A stretch of DNA of 16,437 nt, from positions 1-16,437 of the forward strand of contig CAJUDQ010000056.1 of assembly GCA_910585215.1 (NCBI GenBank), in the 5' to 3' direction. This stretch comes from an uncultured Lachnospiraceae bacterium. Its GTDB lineage: Bacteria > Bacillota > Clostridia > Lachnospirales > Lachnospiraceae. The notes below the pieces were generated by a model. The model was not told the origin of the DNA. It saw only the letters and a program-made list of their open reading frames with translations, and ran no database searches. Positions 7,158 through 15,437 of the stretch are shown in pieces (within the stretch, counting starts at the first letter, position 1; each line of letters starts with the position of its first letter). The position numbers and the translations under genes were made by a program.

Positions 7158-8747
7158 ATGTTATTTACATCTTATGAGTTTTTGCTTTTTCTTGGAATTG
7201 TATTTTTACTGTATTATATAATTCCAAGAAAGTTGCAGTGGCCTTTTCTGCTTCTTGCAAGTTATTTATTTTATTTTATTGCAAACCCATGGTATCTGCT
7301 TTATATTATGGCAACTACCATTACTGTTTATCTTACGGCGGGAGCAATTGAGCGAAAAAAGGAAAATTTTAAAGACTGGTATAACAGTCAAAAAAAACAA
7401 TTAGACAGAGAACAGAAAAAACTGGTGAAAGAAAAAGAAAAGAAAAAAGAATTTCATCTTCTGCTCCTTGGTCTTCTGATGAATCTTGGTCTTCTGGCTG
7501 TTGTAAAATATACAAATTTTGCCATAGCAAATATAAATTCTGTGTTTCGGCTTTTTGGAGGAAATGAGATTTCTTTTATCAATATTATGGTGCCAATGGG
7601 AATCTCTTTTTATACTTTTCAGTCTCTGGGATATTTGATTGATATTTATTATGGAAAATATAAAGCAGAAAAAAATCCTTTTCGATTTGCATTGTTTGTA
7701 TCATTTTTTCCCCAGCTTGTTCAAGGACCTATCAGCAGATTTCATGATTTATCCAAATCTCTGTTTGAACAGCACAAAGCCGAGTGGAAAACGATTTCTT
7801 TCGGTTTAGAACGAATCCTCTGGGGATTTTTTAAAAAGCTGGTCATAGCAGACCGAATACTTCCTGCAGTAAATCTGATTATCCATAATACAGATACTTA
7901 CAAAGGAGGATTTGTATTGATTGGCATGCTGTTTTATGCATTGGAACTATATGCAGATTTTACCGGAGGTATTGATATTACAATTGGAACCGCCCAAACA
8001 TTAGGAATACATATTACCGAGAATTTTAAAAGGCCTTATTTTTCAAAAAATATTAAGGAATACTGGAAACGGTGGCATATTACAATGGGTACATGGTTTA
8101 CCGATTATATTTTTTATCCCATTTCAGTTTGTCAGCCAATGCTTAAAATAAATAAGTTTTCCAGAAAACATTTTGGAAATGTAATTGGCAAACGAGTTTC
8201 TGTGTATCTTTCTTCATTTGTAGTATGGTTTACGACTGGTATCTGGCATGGAGCAAGCTGGAATTTTATTGCATGGGGCTTAGGAAATTTTGCAGTTATT
8301 ATGATTTCACAGGAATTTGAACCTCTTTATGAAAAGTTTCATAAAAAATTTCATATATCCGACCGATTGTACTATCGCATGTTTCAGGTGATTCGTACTG
8401 TTTTATTGATGAGCTGTCTGCGTATGTTCGACTGCTATCGGGATGTTCCGTTGACCTTTCGCATGTTTGGCAGCATGTTTGCAGATTTTCGCATTTCAAA
8501 TTTCAGCAGAGAAAATCTTCTGTCTCTGGGACTTACGGGATTTGATTATCTGATACTTGCCGTAGGATTGATGATTTTGATTACAGTCAGTCTTTTACAG
8601 AGAAAGGGAAGTATTCGAGAACAAATCGCAGCCCTGAAGACACCCTGCCGATTCGCGATATGGTATGGTTTATTTTTAACAGTTCTTGTCTTTGGAGCCT
8701 ATGGAATTGAATATGATGCAAGTCAGTTTATTTATAATCAATTTTAA
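7158..8747 (+). CDS. MBOAT-family O-acyltransferase (DltB-like) with C-terminal FIYNQF shuttle motif
   Basis: A 529-residue polytopic membrane protein. The MBOAT signature is clear: YWKRWHITMGTWFTDYIFYP (His307) and TGIWHGASWNF with the invariant active-site His364. A Lys/Glu-rich cytoplasmic loop lies at about 66-99. DltB-like enzymes move an acyl group from a carrier thioester across the membrane, and the carrier gene is immediately upstream. The protein ends in the hexapeptide FIYNQF (524-529). From memory, Dlt systems use a C-terminal F-x-Y-x-x-F Tyr as an acyl shuttle on the microprotein DltX, while other MBOAT systems fuse that motif to the MBOAT. Tyr526 is thus the predicted carrier residue, and no separate DltX is needed. 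The SGNH partner gene follows after 73 bases. The polymer accepting the group is unknown. Confidence 0.92.
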   Translation: MLFTSYEFLLFLGIVFLLYYIIPRKLQWPFLLLASYLFYFIANPWYLLYIMATTITVYLTAGAIERKKENFKDWYNSQKKQLDREQKKLVKEKEKKKEFHLLLLGLLMNLGLLAVVKYTNFAIANINSVFRLFGGNEISFINIMVPMGISFYTFQSLGYLIDIYYGKYKAEKNPFRFALFVSFFPQLVQGPISRFHDLSKSLFEQHKAEWKTISFGLERILWGFFKKLVIADRILPAVNLIIHNTDTYKGGFVLIGMLFYALELYADFTGGIDITIGTAQTLGIHITENFKRPYFSKNIKEYWKRWHITMGTWFTDYIFYPISVCQPMLKINKFSRKHFGNVIGKRVSVYLSSFVVWFTTGIWHGASWNFIAWGLGNFAVIMISQEFEPLYEKFHKKFHISDRLYYRMFQVIRTVLLMSCLRMFDCYRDVPLTFRMFGSMFADFRISNFSRENLLSLGLTGFDYLILAVGLMILITVSLLQRKGSIREQIAALKTPCRFAIWYGLFLTVLVFGAYGIEYDASQFIYNQF

Positions 8748-8820
8748 GAAAAAATACAATAGCAAACAGAATATTGAGGTATATTTGTAATAGGATGCTT
8801 TAACGAGGTGTAATTATAAC

Positions 8821-9957
8821 ATGAAAAGCAATATAAAAGATAATAGGAAAACAAAACAGAAAGACATAGAGCCAAAGCAAAGCAAGCTGAACAAAATAAA
8901 ATGGAAAAAAATTAAATCAAAACAGATTTTTGCGGCAATTTTGTCTATTGTTTTGGTTTTATCAGGTCTCTGGCTGATTCAGGCGCTTGTTATGCCAAAG
9001 TATATGCATGGAATTGTGGAAGGAGCCATGATTGCCGAATATTATAAAGAAGACAAAAATCATGATGTCATTTTTATTGGAGACTGTGAACTCTATGAAA
9101 ATATTTCTCCTGCTGTATTGTGGGAAGAATACGGCATTAACAGTTATATCCGTGGAAGTGCACAGCAGCTTATCTGGCAGTCATATTATCTGATGGAAGA
9201 AACCTTTCGATATGAAAAGCCAAAGGTTGTCGTATTTAATGTATTATCCATGCAGTATCATACACCGCAGAGTGAGGCTTATAATCGTATGACTCTTGAC
9301 GGCATGCGATTCTCTTTCTCAAAAATCAAAGCTATACAGGCTTCTATGACAGAGGAAGAGCATTTGATAGAGTATATATTCCCGATTCTTCGCTATCACT
9401 CAAGGATTTCTGAGCTGGAAAAGGATGATTTTACGTATTTGTTTCATAAAGATAAAGTGACACATAATGGTTATTATATGCGGGTAGATGTAAAAGCGGC
9501 TGGTACTGTACCAAAAGGAAGACCTCTGGGAGATTATTCATTTGACAAATTGGCCTATGAGTATCTTGACAAGATGACTGCTCTCTGTAAGGAAAACGGC
9601 GTAGAACTAGTTCTTGTAAAGGCTCCAAGCTTATATCCATACTGGTATGAGGAATGGGACAGGCAAATGGTTGATTACGCTGACAGGCATAATTTAAAAT
9701 ATTATAATTTTCTGGATGTTACAGAAGAAATCGGACTGGATTTTCAGACAGATACTTATGATGGAGGTCTGCATTTGAATCTTTCGGGTGCAGAAAAGCT
9801 TTCCCGCTATTTTGGGGAAATTCTGCAAAAAGAATGTCATCTGCCAAGCAGGCAGGGAGAAAAGAAACTTGAGGAATCTTGGGAGAAAAAACTGGAATTG
9901 TATTATGAAGAAAAAAAGACTCAAGAAGAACAGCTGTCTCAAGATAACAATTTATAA
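8821..9957 (+). CDS. Membrane-anchored SGNH/DltD-like transferase with Cys at the nucleophile position
   Basis: A 378-residue protein. A strongly basic N-terminus and one TM helix (about 36-55) put the catalytic domain outside the cell. DVIFIGDCELYENISP (82-97) is the block I motif, but the expected nucleophilic Ser is Cys89 (TGT). RGSAQQ (111-116) and DGGLHLNLSGAEKL (314-327, with Asp314 and His318) complete the SGNH frame. A charged Glu/Lys coiled tail runs from about 343 to the end. By position and fold it should act like DltD, receiving the acyl group from the MBOAT shuttle Tyr and passing it to a polymer. Cys could form a thioester in place of the usual serine ester. Similar GxCE forms may be common in related Lachnospiraceae (recollection, unchecked). 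AGGTG lies upstream of the ATG with rather long spacing. Confidence 0.85.
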   Translation: MKSNIKDNRKTKQKDIEPKQSKLNKIKWKKIKSKQIFAAILSIVLVLSGLWLIQALVMPKYMHGIVEGAMIAEYYKEDKNHDVIFIGDCELYENISPAVLWEEYGINSYIRGSAQQLIWQSYYLMEETFRYEKPKVVVFNVLSMQYHTPQSEAYNRMTLDGMRFSFSKIKAIQASMTEEEHLIEYIFPILRYHSRISELEKDDFTYLFHKDKVTHNGYYMRVDVKAAGTVPKGRPLGDYSFDKLAYEYLDKMTALCKENGVELVLVKAPSLYPYWYEEWDRQMVDYADRHNLKYYNFLDVTEEIGLDFQTDTYDGGLHLNLSGAEKLSRYFGEILQKECHLPSRQGEKKLEESWEKKLELYYEEKKTQEEQLSQDNNL

Positions 9958-9993
9958 TATAAGAATAATTTATAACAAAAGGAGTATTTAAAA

Positions 9994-10692
9994 ATGAAGA
10001 AGAAATTTTCAATACTTTTATTGACAGTCTGTCTGACAGTAAGCTTGACAGGATGTGGTACAAAAGATGATGTAAAAGTAATTTCAAAAGACAGCCCGAC
10101 AAAGAACACGGATTCATCTGAGAAACAGGAAAAGAGTTCAGAGAAAAAAGAAGAAACAAATCATACAGATACGGATTCTAAAGAAAATATAGAAGAAACC
10201 TCCTCTCAAAAAGATAATTCTTCTCAAAAGGAAACCGAGAAAACAAATATATCTGCTCAGCCAAATTTGACAGGATATATATTTGAGACACAGGGCATAT
10301 CCGGAATGATTTTTATAGGGGTTGATATGGATGCCGCTTCTGTCATTCAAGGTCTGGGTGAACCTAACAGCTATTTTGAAGCACCAAGCTGCGCGTTTCA
10401 GGGAATTGATAAAATGTATACTTACAGCCATTTTGAGATAGATACTTACCCTGATGGCGATACAGACAAAATTTCCATGATATTATTTTTAGATGATTTA
10501 GTTTCTACTCCTGAAGGGGTTTGTATTGGAATGAGCAAGGCGGATATGGAAAAAGCATATGGGACAGATTATGAAGTTTCAAGTGGATTTTACAGATATA
10601 CAAAAGATAATATGAAGCTGTCATTTATTATTGAAAATGAGGAAATTACTTCCATTGAATATGATTCTATGGTGTTGAATCAGGGCAGATAA
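9994..10692 (+). CDS. Lipoprotein with low-complexity linker and SmpA/BLIP-like domain
   Basis: A 232-residue secreted lipoprotein. The signal peptide MKKKFSILLLTVCLTVSLTGC has the lipobox LTGC, and Cys21 would carry the lipid. Residues 23-90 form a Ser/Lys/Glu/Thr-rich spacer long enough to cross part of the wall. The C-terminal domain (about 92-232) appears to have two similar halves: a 'VIQGLGEPNSYFEAPSC' helix-turn start and a later 'IGMSKADMEKAYG'. This resembles BLIP/SmpA-type small alpha-beta folds, which usually bind protein partners. No catalytic motif is seen. AAGGAG precedes the ATG, and the gap to the SGNH gene is 36 bases, so it is the last gene of the operon. A role in docking or regulating the acylation machinery is inference from position alone. 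Confidence 0.75.
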   Translation: MKKKFSILLLTVCLTVSLTGCGTKDDVKVISKDSPTKNTDSSEKQEKSSEKKEETNHTDTDSKENIEETSSQKDNSSQKETEKTNISAQPNLTGYIFETQGISGMIFIGVDMDAASVIQGLGEPNSYFEAPSCAFQGIDKMYTYSHFEIDTYPDGDTDKISMILFLDDLVSTPEGVCIGMSKADMEKAYGTDYEVSSGFYRYTKDNMKLSFIIENEEITSIEYDSMVLNQGR

Positions 10693-10726
10693 TTATGGGA
10701 TTAATATATTAACCAGCTAAGGTATC

Positions 10727-10782
10727 CAAAAAACAGCTTGTTGCGGCAATATTTATAATACTGCTCAACCGGCTGTTTTTTG
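10727..10782. terminator. Bidirectional terminator between convergent operons
   Basis: AAAAAACAGC..GTTG pairs with CAAC..GCTGTTTTTT, with further inner pairing (GCA/TGC). A-run and T-run flanks give a U-tract on both strands. It ends the plus-strand envelope operon and the minus-strand HD gene, whose stop codon is at 10784-10786. Confidence 0.85.
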
Positions 10783-10783
10783 C

Positions 10784-11476
10784 TTAAAATTCGTCTGAAG
10801 AATCCATTTGTTTATTTAATTCATTTTTTCCATTTTGATAAGAAGAGCTTGCTTCATGATACAGGCTGTTGTAAAAATCTACTGCAATTTTTTGTCTTTC
10901 TTTCGCCATTTCAGCGGCTTTTTTTGTGTAAAATACAGAATAAAGGTGTTCTAATTTGTATTTATATTCCTGAAAAAAAGAAGGCATGTTATCATTTTCA
11001 CCGTCAGAAACCATACCGTCAGGAAGCAGGGAATATAAGGGTTCTGAAACAATGCCTATATAAATCAAAGTCCTTGCTATTCCCATTGCTCCTGTTACAT
11101 CTAATTTATCCGCATCAAATAAAATTTTTGCTTCCATGCTTTGAGGAAGATTATTTTTTCTATATCTGTGCGTTGAAATACAATGTTTGACATGATTTGC
11201 ATAATTTGTTTCAAATCCATTTTCTATTAAAAAATGATATGCTTTATTGCTTCCAACCATTGCATGACACAGAGAGGGATTTTCAAATTGTTCTTTTCGG
11301 CCAATGTCATGTAATAAACAGGCAGCAATTAAAACATCATAGTCTATATTATTTTCCGTTTTAGCGATTTCCAGTGCATTATATAACACACGGTATACAT
11401 GCTCTTTGTCATGCGCGCTGTCTTCCATACAGGAAAGCATAAATTTTTCCAGTAAAGAGTAGATTTCTTTTTTCAT
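10784..11476 (-). CDS. HD-domain phosphohydrolase
   Basis: A 230-residue cytoplasmic protein of the HD metal-dependent phosphohydrolase superfamily. The metal ligands are visible: His26 (DKEHVYRV), His56-Asp57 (CLLHDIGR) and Asp123 (FDADKLDVTGAMGIAR). This set and spacing match the small stand-alone HD hydrolases often annotated as 'HD domain-containing protein' (YpgQ/YedJ-like), some of which hydrolyse nucleotides. Substrate cannot be read from sequence. The C-terminal helix is Lys/Glu/Ser-rich. GAGG lies about 8 bases before the ATG. A candidate promoter lies just upstream (11541-11569), so it may be transcribed separately from aroC, and it ends at the bidirectional terminator. Confidence 0.85.
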   Translation of the reverse strand: MKKEIYSLLEKFMLSCMEDSAHDKEHVYRVLYNALEIAKTENNIDYDVLIAACLLHDIGRKEQFENPSLCHAMVGSNKAYHFLIENGFETNYANHVKHCISTHRYRKNNLPQSMEAKILFDADKLDVTGAMGIARTLIYIGIVSEPLYSLLPDGMVSDGENDNMPSFFQEYKYKLEHLYSVFYTKKAAEMAKERQKIAVDFYNSLYHEASSSYQNGKNELNKQMDSSDEF

Positions 11477-11540
11477 AAAATCCTCACTTTGTTCATAATC
11501 TTATCCAGCAATTCATCTGCATACTTTGTAATTATTAAAT

Positions 11541-11569
11541 TATATACCATAATTATAATTCTTTTTCAA
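11541..11569 (-). promoter_or_regulatory. Candidate promoter for the HD-domain gene
   Basis: On the minus strand there is TTGAAA (11564-11569), a 17-base spacer, and TATATA (11541-11546) preceded by TGG (extended -10). It sits directly after the aroC stop codon and about 65 bases before the HD gene start. Confidence 0.45.
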
Positions 11570-11578
11570 TAAAATTAC

Positions 11579-12679
11579 TTATTTTTCAAAAAAATGCTTA
11601 ATCCCGTTTAAGGTAGAAGTCATGCTTATCAAAAGCAGGTCAAGCACTGTAATAGCAGCCATAGATTCCACTACCACAACTGCTCTTGGAACAATAATCG
11701 GGTCATGACGGCCTTTTATCTGGATTTCAATTTCCTCATGCTGCTTGTTGACGGTTTTCTGTGTCTGAAAAATAGACGGTGTTGGCTTAAAAGCTGCACG
11801 CAGCACAATATCTGAACCGTCACTGATACCGCCAAGCGTTCCGCCTGCATGGTTTGTCCGTTTTCCTACTTTTTTTCCATTCATGCAAAACTGGTCGTTA
11901 TCTTTGGAACCACACATCTTTGCTGCTTTAAATCCTTCTCCTATCTCCACACCTTTCACTGCACCAATCGACATAACCGCCTGCGCAAGTCTGGCATCGA
12001 GCTTGTCAAACACAGGCTCCCCAATTCCGGTTCTCATATGTGATATCACACATTCCACAACACCACCGACAGAATCCTTCTCCTGCATTTTTTTCTTCAA
12101 AAATTCTTCTGCCTGCTCTGCTGCCTTTTTATCAGGCATGCAGACCGAATTGTGAAATCTTTCTTCCAATTCAAAATTTTCATAATCAATTTCAATATCA
12201 TAAATTGACCTTGTATAAGCATTTACCTCAATTCCAAGCTCTTTTAACAATTTTGCCGCCACAGCTCCGGCAGCTACCCTTGCAGTTGTTTCTCTTCCGG
12301 AAGAACGCCCGCCACCCCGATAATCGCGAAATCCATACTTTTCATCAAAAGTATAATCTGCATGTCCTGGTCGATAATATTGTGCAATTTCAGAATAATC
12401 GGAAGACCTTTGTGTCTTATTAAATACCACCATAGAAATCGGAGTACCTGTTGTCTTCCCTTCAAATACTCCTGAAAGAATCTCAACTGAATCATCTTCC
12501 TTTCTTGGTGTTGCAAATTTTGACTGGCCAGGTTTTCTTCTGTTTAAATAAACCTGAATATCTTCTTCGCACAGCGAAAGCCCCGACGGACAACCGTCTA
12601 TTACTACACCGATACCTTTTCCATGAGATTCTCCCCATGTGGATATTTTAAATATTGTTCCAAATATTGAACCTGCCAT
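11579..12679 (-). CDS. aroC: Chorismate synthase
   Basis: A 366-residue enzyme making chorismate from EPSP (EC 4.2.3.5), the last shikimate-pathway step, using reduced FMN. Family landmarks are all present: GTIFKISTWGESHGKGIG (7-24, with the conserved His19), RPGHADYTFDEKYGFRDYRGGGRSSGRETTAR (from about 103) and the C-terminal GRHDPIIVPRAVVVVES block. Length is as usual for the bacterial enzyme. AGGAGAG lies 7 bases before the ATG. It follows glyA on the same strand after a 151-base gap containing a long hairpin, so it may be partly uncoupled from serS-glyA. No other shikimate gene is in view. Confidence 0.97.
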   Translation of the reverse strand: MAGSIFGTIFKISTWGESHGKGIGVVIDGCPSGLSLCEEDIQVYLNRRKPGQSKFATPRKEDDSVEILSGVFEGKTTGTPISMVVFNKTQRSSDYSEIAQYYRPGHADYTFDEKYGFRDYRGGGRSSGRETTARVAAGAVAAKLLKELGIEVNAYTRSIYDIEIDYENFELEERFHNSVCMPDKKAAEQAEEFLKKKMQEKDSVGGVVECVISHMRTGIGEPVFDKLDARLAQAVMSIGAVKGVEIGEGFKAAKMCGSKDNDQFCMNGKKVGKRTNHAGGTLGGISDGSDIVLRAAFKPTPSIFQTQKTVNKQHEEIEIQIKGRHDPIIVPRAVVVVESMAAITVLDLLLISMTSTLNGIKHFFEK

Positions 12680-12743
12680 GTTATTTCTCTCCTATCTGTC
12701 CTATTATCACACATCTTTCCTGCCATTTTTTCAAAACACAGAT

Positions 12744-12791
12744 AAATTGAGAGATACCTGTTTTCCAAAATAAACAAGTATCTCTGAATTT
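12744..12791 (-). terminator. Long hairpin between glyA and aroC, terminator-like but lacking a clean U-tract
   Basis: AAATTGAGAGATAC (12744-12757) and GTATCTCTGAATTT (12778-12791) pair in 13 of 14 positions around a 20-base loop. On the minus strand it is followed by a mixed T-rich stretch, not a solid T-run. It could be a weak terminator or an mRNA-stabilising stem at the glyA 3' end. Confidence 0.5.
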
Positions 12792-12830
12792 ATGCAATAT
12801 CTGCATATAAAGAAAAACTCTACTTTTGCT

Positions 12831-14069
12831 TTAGTAAATCGGATACTTATCTGTCAGCTCCTTCACAATCTTCATTGCAGCTTCCTTATTTGCATCTACA
12901 TCTTTTACCAGCATGGCAATCGCTTCTGCAATTTTATCCATATCCTCCGTATTCATGCCTCTTGTAGTCACAGCCGGTGTACCGATTCTGATACCGCTGG
13001 TAACAAACGGTGAAGCAGGGTCTTTTGGAATCGTATTTTTATTACAGGTAATATTTGCAGCATCTAAAAGTTTCTCACACTGCTTGCCGGTAATATTCAT
13101 ATTTCTTAAATCCACCAGCATCAAATGATTATCGGTTCCGCCGGAAACCAGTGTAAATCCTCTTTTTGTCAGTCCTTCTGCCAGAGCAGCAGCATTTTTC
13201 TTTACATTTCCCATATATACTTTATAGCTGTCGTCAAGCGCCTCTTTTAAGCATACTGCCTTTGCCGCAATTACATGCATCAGAGGTCCGCCCTGAATAC
13301 CCGGAAATACTGCTTTGTTAAAATTAAACTTTTCATTTACTTCATTGCTGGAAAGAATCATGCCTCCACGTGGTCCACGAAGTGTTTTATGTGTGGTAGT
13401 GGTGGTCACATGTGCATAAGGAATCGGACTCATATGAAGTCCGGCTGCCACAAGACCGGCGATATGTGCCATATCCACCATAAGATATGCTCCTACTTCA
13501 TCTGCAATCTCACGAAATCTCTTAAAATCAATTTCTCTTGGATATGCGCTTGCTCCTGCTACAATCAGCTTCGGTTTTGCTTCCTTTGCAATCTTCAACA
13601 CCTCGTCATAGTCAATAAAACCGTCTTCATTGACACCATAAGGAACAATATGAAAATATTTGCCGGACATATTTACCGGTGAACCATGTGTCAGATGACC
13701 GCCGTCGGAAAGACCCATTCCCATAAAAGTATCTCCCGGCTGCATCATTGCAAAAAATACTGCCATATTTGCCTGTGCGCCGGAATGAGGCTGGACATTT
13801 GCATATTCACAGCCAAACAGCTCCTTTGCCCTTTCTCTTGCCAAATCTTCTACTACATCCACATATTCACAGCCGCCATAATATCTTTTTCCCGGATATC
13901 CTTCCGCATATTTATTTGTGAGAATACTGCCCATAGCTGCCATAACTGCCTTGCTTACAATATTTTCCGAAGCAATCAGTTCAATATGGTCCTGTTGTCT
14001 TCCTAGTTCGTCACTCATCGCTTTTGCTACTTCTGCATCAAAATTTTTTACCTCATCAAATGAAAACAT
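12831..14069 (-). CDS. glyA: Serine hydroxymethyltransferase
   Basis: A 412-residue PLP enzyme interconverting serine plus THF with glycine plus 5,10-methylene-THF (EC 2.1.2.1). The PLP lysine is Lys228 in VTTTTTHKTLRGPRGG. Asp199 and His202 in MVDMAHIAGL bind the cofactor. The N-terminal IELIASENIVSKAV, AEGYPGKRYYGG and VQPHSGAQANMAV blocks are standard. Length is typical. GGAGG lies 11 bases before the ATG. The gap to the upstream serS stop is only 36 bases, so the two are cotranscribed, linking serine charging with serine and one-carbon metabolism. Confidence 0.98.
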   Translation of the reverse strand: MFSFDEVKNFDAEVAKAMSDELGRQQDHIELIASENIVSKAVMAAMGSILTNKYAEGYPGKRYYGGCEYVDVVEDLARERAKELFGCEYANVQPHSGAQANMAVFFAMMQPGDTFMGMGLSDGGHLTHGSPVNMSGKYFHIVPYGVNEDGFIDYDEVLKIAKEAKPKLIVAGASAYPREIDFKRFREIADEVGAYLMVDMAHIAGLVAAGLHMSPIPYAHVTTTTTHKTLRGPRGGMILSSNEVNEKFNFNKAVFPGIQGGPLMHVIAAKAVCLKEALDDSYKVYMGNVKKNAAALAEGLTKRGFTLVSGGTDNHLMLVDLRNMNITGKQCEKLLDAANITCNKNTIPKDPASPFVTSGIRIGTPAVTTRGMNTEDMDKIAEAIAMLVKDVDANKEAAMKIVKELTDKYPIY

Positions 14070-14105
14070 TTTTATAATACCTCCAATTATTTTATATCAA
14101 ATGAT

Positions 14106-15389
14106 TTATTTCTTTTCTATCTTTTCCATTCCGCCCATATATGGTCTTAAAGCTTCCGGTATTCTGACACTTCCGTCAGCCTCAAGATTATTTTCCAGAA
14201 ATGCAATTAACATTCTTGGCGGAGCTACCACTGTATTATTTAATGTATGCGCAAGATACTTGCCATTTTCACCATTTACACGAATTTTCAATCTTCTTGC
14301 CTGTGCATCGCCAAGATTTGAGCAGCTTCCCACTTCAAAATATTTCTTCTGTCTTGGCGACCATGCCTCTACATCTATGGATTTTACCTTTAAATCTGCA
14401 AGGTCTCCGGAACAGCACTCCAGAGTTCTTACCGGAATATCAAGGCTTCGGAATAAATCTACTGTATTTTGCCACAGCTTGTCAAACCACATTTTGCTTT
14501 CTTCCGGCCTGCATACAACAATCATTTCCTGCTTTTCAAACTGATGAATTCTGTATACACCTCGCTCCTCTATGCCATGAGCACCTTTTTCCTTCCGGAA
14601 ACATGGGGAATAGCTGGTAAGGGTATAAGGAAGTTTTTCTTCATCCAATATTTTATTGATAAATTTTCCAATCATGGAATGTTCGCTTGTCCCGATTAAA
14701 TAAAGGTCTTCACCCTCAATTTTATACATCATCGCATCCATTTCTGTCTGCGACATCACACCTGTTACCACATTGCTGCGAATCATAAACGGCGGCACAC
14801 AATAGGTAAACCCTCTGTCAATCATAAAATCCCTTGCATAGGAAATCACTGCGGAATGAAGTCTTGCAATATCTCCCATCAGATAATAGAATCCATTGCC
14901 GGCTACCTCTCTTGCACTGTCAAGGTCAAGTCCGTCAAAACTCTCCATAATTTCAGAATGATAAGGAATTTCAAAATCAGGAACTGTCGGTTCTCCAAAC
15001 TTTTCTACCTCGACATTTTCACTGTCATCTCTGCCGACTGGAACAGATTCATCAATCATATTTGGAATAACCAGCATGATTTTATAAATCTTTTCTGCAT
15101 ACTCCGCCTCTTTTGCCTCAAGAGAAGCCAGAAGCTCTCCTTTTTCTGTCACCAGTTTCTTTGTCTGTTCTGCTTCTTCCTTTTTTCCCTGAGCCATTAA
15201 AGCCCCGATTTGTTTGGAAATTTTGTTTCTTTCTGCTCGAAGTGCATCTGCTTCCTGCTTTGCCTTTCTGCTTTTGGCGTCTAATTCGATTACTTCATCT
15301 ACTAAAGGAAGCTTGCTGTCCTGAAACTTCTTTTTGATATTCTCTTTGACAAGCTCAGGATTCTCCCTTAAAAACTTCATGTCCAGCAT
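14106..15389 (-). CDS. serS: Serine--tRNA ligase
   Basis: A 427-residue class II synthetase (EC 6.1.1.11). The N-terminus MLDMKFLRENPELVKENI leads into a long helical arm (about 30-105, rich in Lys/Glu/Ala) that contacts tRNA-Ser. Motif 2 is CFRKEKGAHGIEERGVYRIHQFEKQE. Motif 3 is NNTVVAPPRMLIAFLENN followed by IPEALRPYMGG. Both motifs differ from the E. coli form (RSEAG..TRGLIR; GSGLAVGRTLVA), but I recognise this as a form found in Clostridia. AAAGGA lies 10 bases before the ATG. Upstream there are only 48 bases before the antitoxin stop, with no T-box leader of the kind known for serS in some Bacillota and no strong promoter. It may therefore be read from the brnTA promoter or a weak local one. 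Confidence 0.97.
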   Translation of the reverse strand: MLDMKFLRENPELVKENIKKKFQDSKLPLVDEVIELDAKSRKAKQEADALRAERNKISKQIGALMAQGKKEEAEQTKKLVTEKGELLASLEAKEAEYAEKIYKIMLVIPNMIDESVPVGRDDSENVEVEKFGEPTVPDFEIPYHSEIMESFDGLDLDSAREVAGNGFYYLMGDIARLHSAVISYARDFMIDRGFTYCVPPFMIRSNVVTGVMSQTEMDAMMYKIEGEDLYLIGTSEHSMIGKFINKILDEEKLPYTLTSYSPCFRKEKGAHGIEERGVYRIHQFEKQEMIVVCRPEESKMWFDKLWQNTVDLFRSLDIPVRTLECCSGDLADLKVKSIDVEAWSPRQKKYFEVGSCSNLGDAQARRLKIRVNGENGKYLAHTLNNTVVAPPRMLIAFLENNLEADGSVRIPEALRPYMGGMEKIEKK

Positions 15390-15437
15390 TTTTGTTAAAT
15401 CCTTTCATATATTTGATATGTTTATTTTGTAGTATTA

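Noticed and set aside
5234..9957. Annotation as a canonical dltABCD operon
   Set aside because: Gene order is A-C-B-D, the ligase lacks the DltA FCGE loop, no DltX is found, and the SGNH protein has Cys at the nucleophile. The names would assert D-alanine without support.
11849..15337. Many open frames of 60-210 codons on the plus strand opposite aroC, glyA and serS
   Set aside because: They are antisense to strongly conserved genes, resemble no family I know, and lack ribosome sites. They are shadows of the real genes.
14106..15389. SerRS motif 2/3 differences as a sign of a novel synthetase or resistance variant
   Set aside because: I recognise this motif form from Clostridia SerRS, and the rest of the protein is standard.
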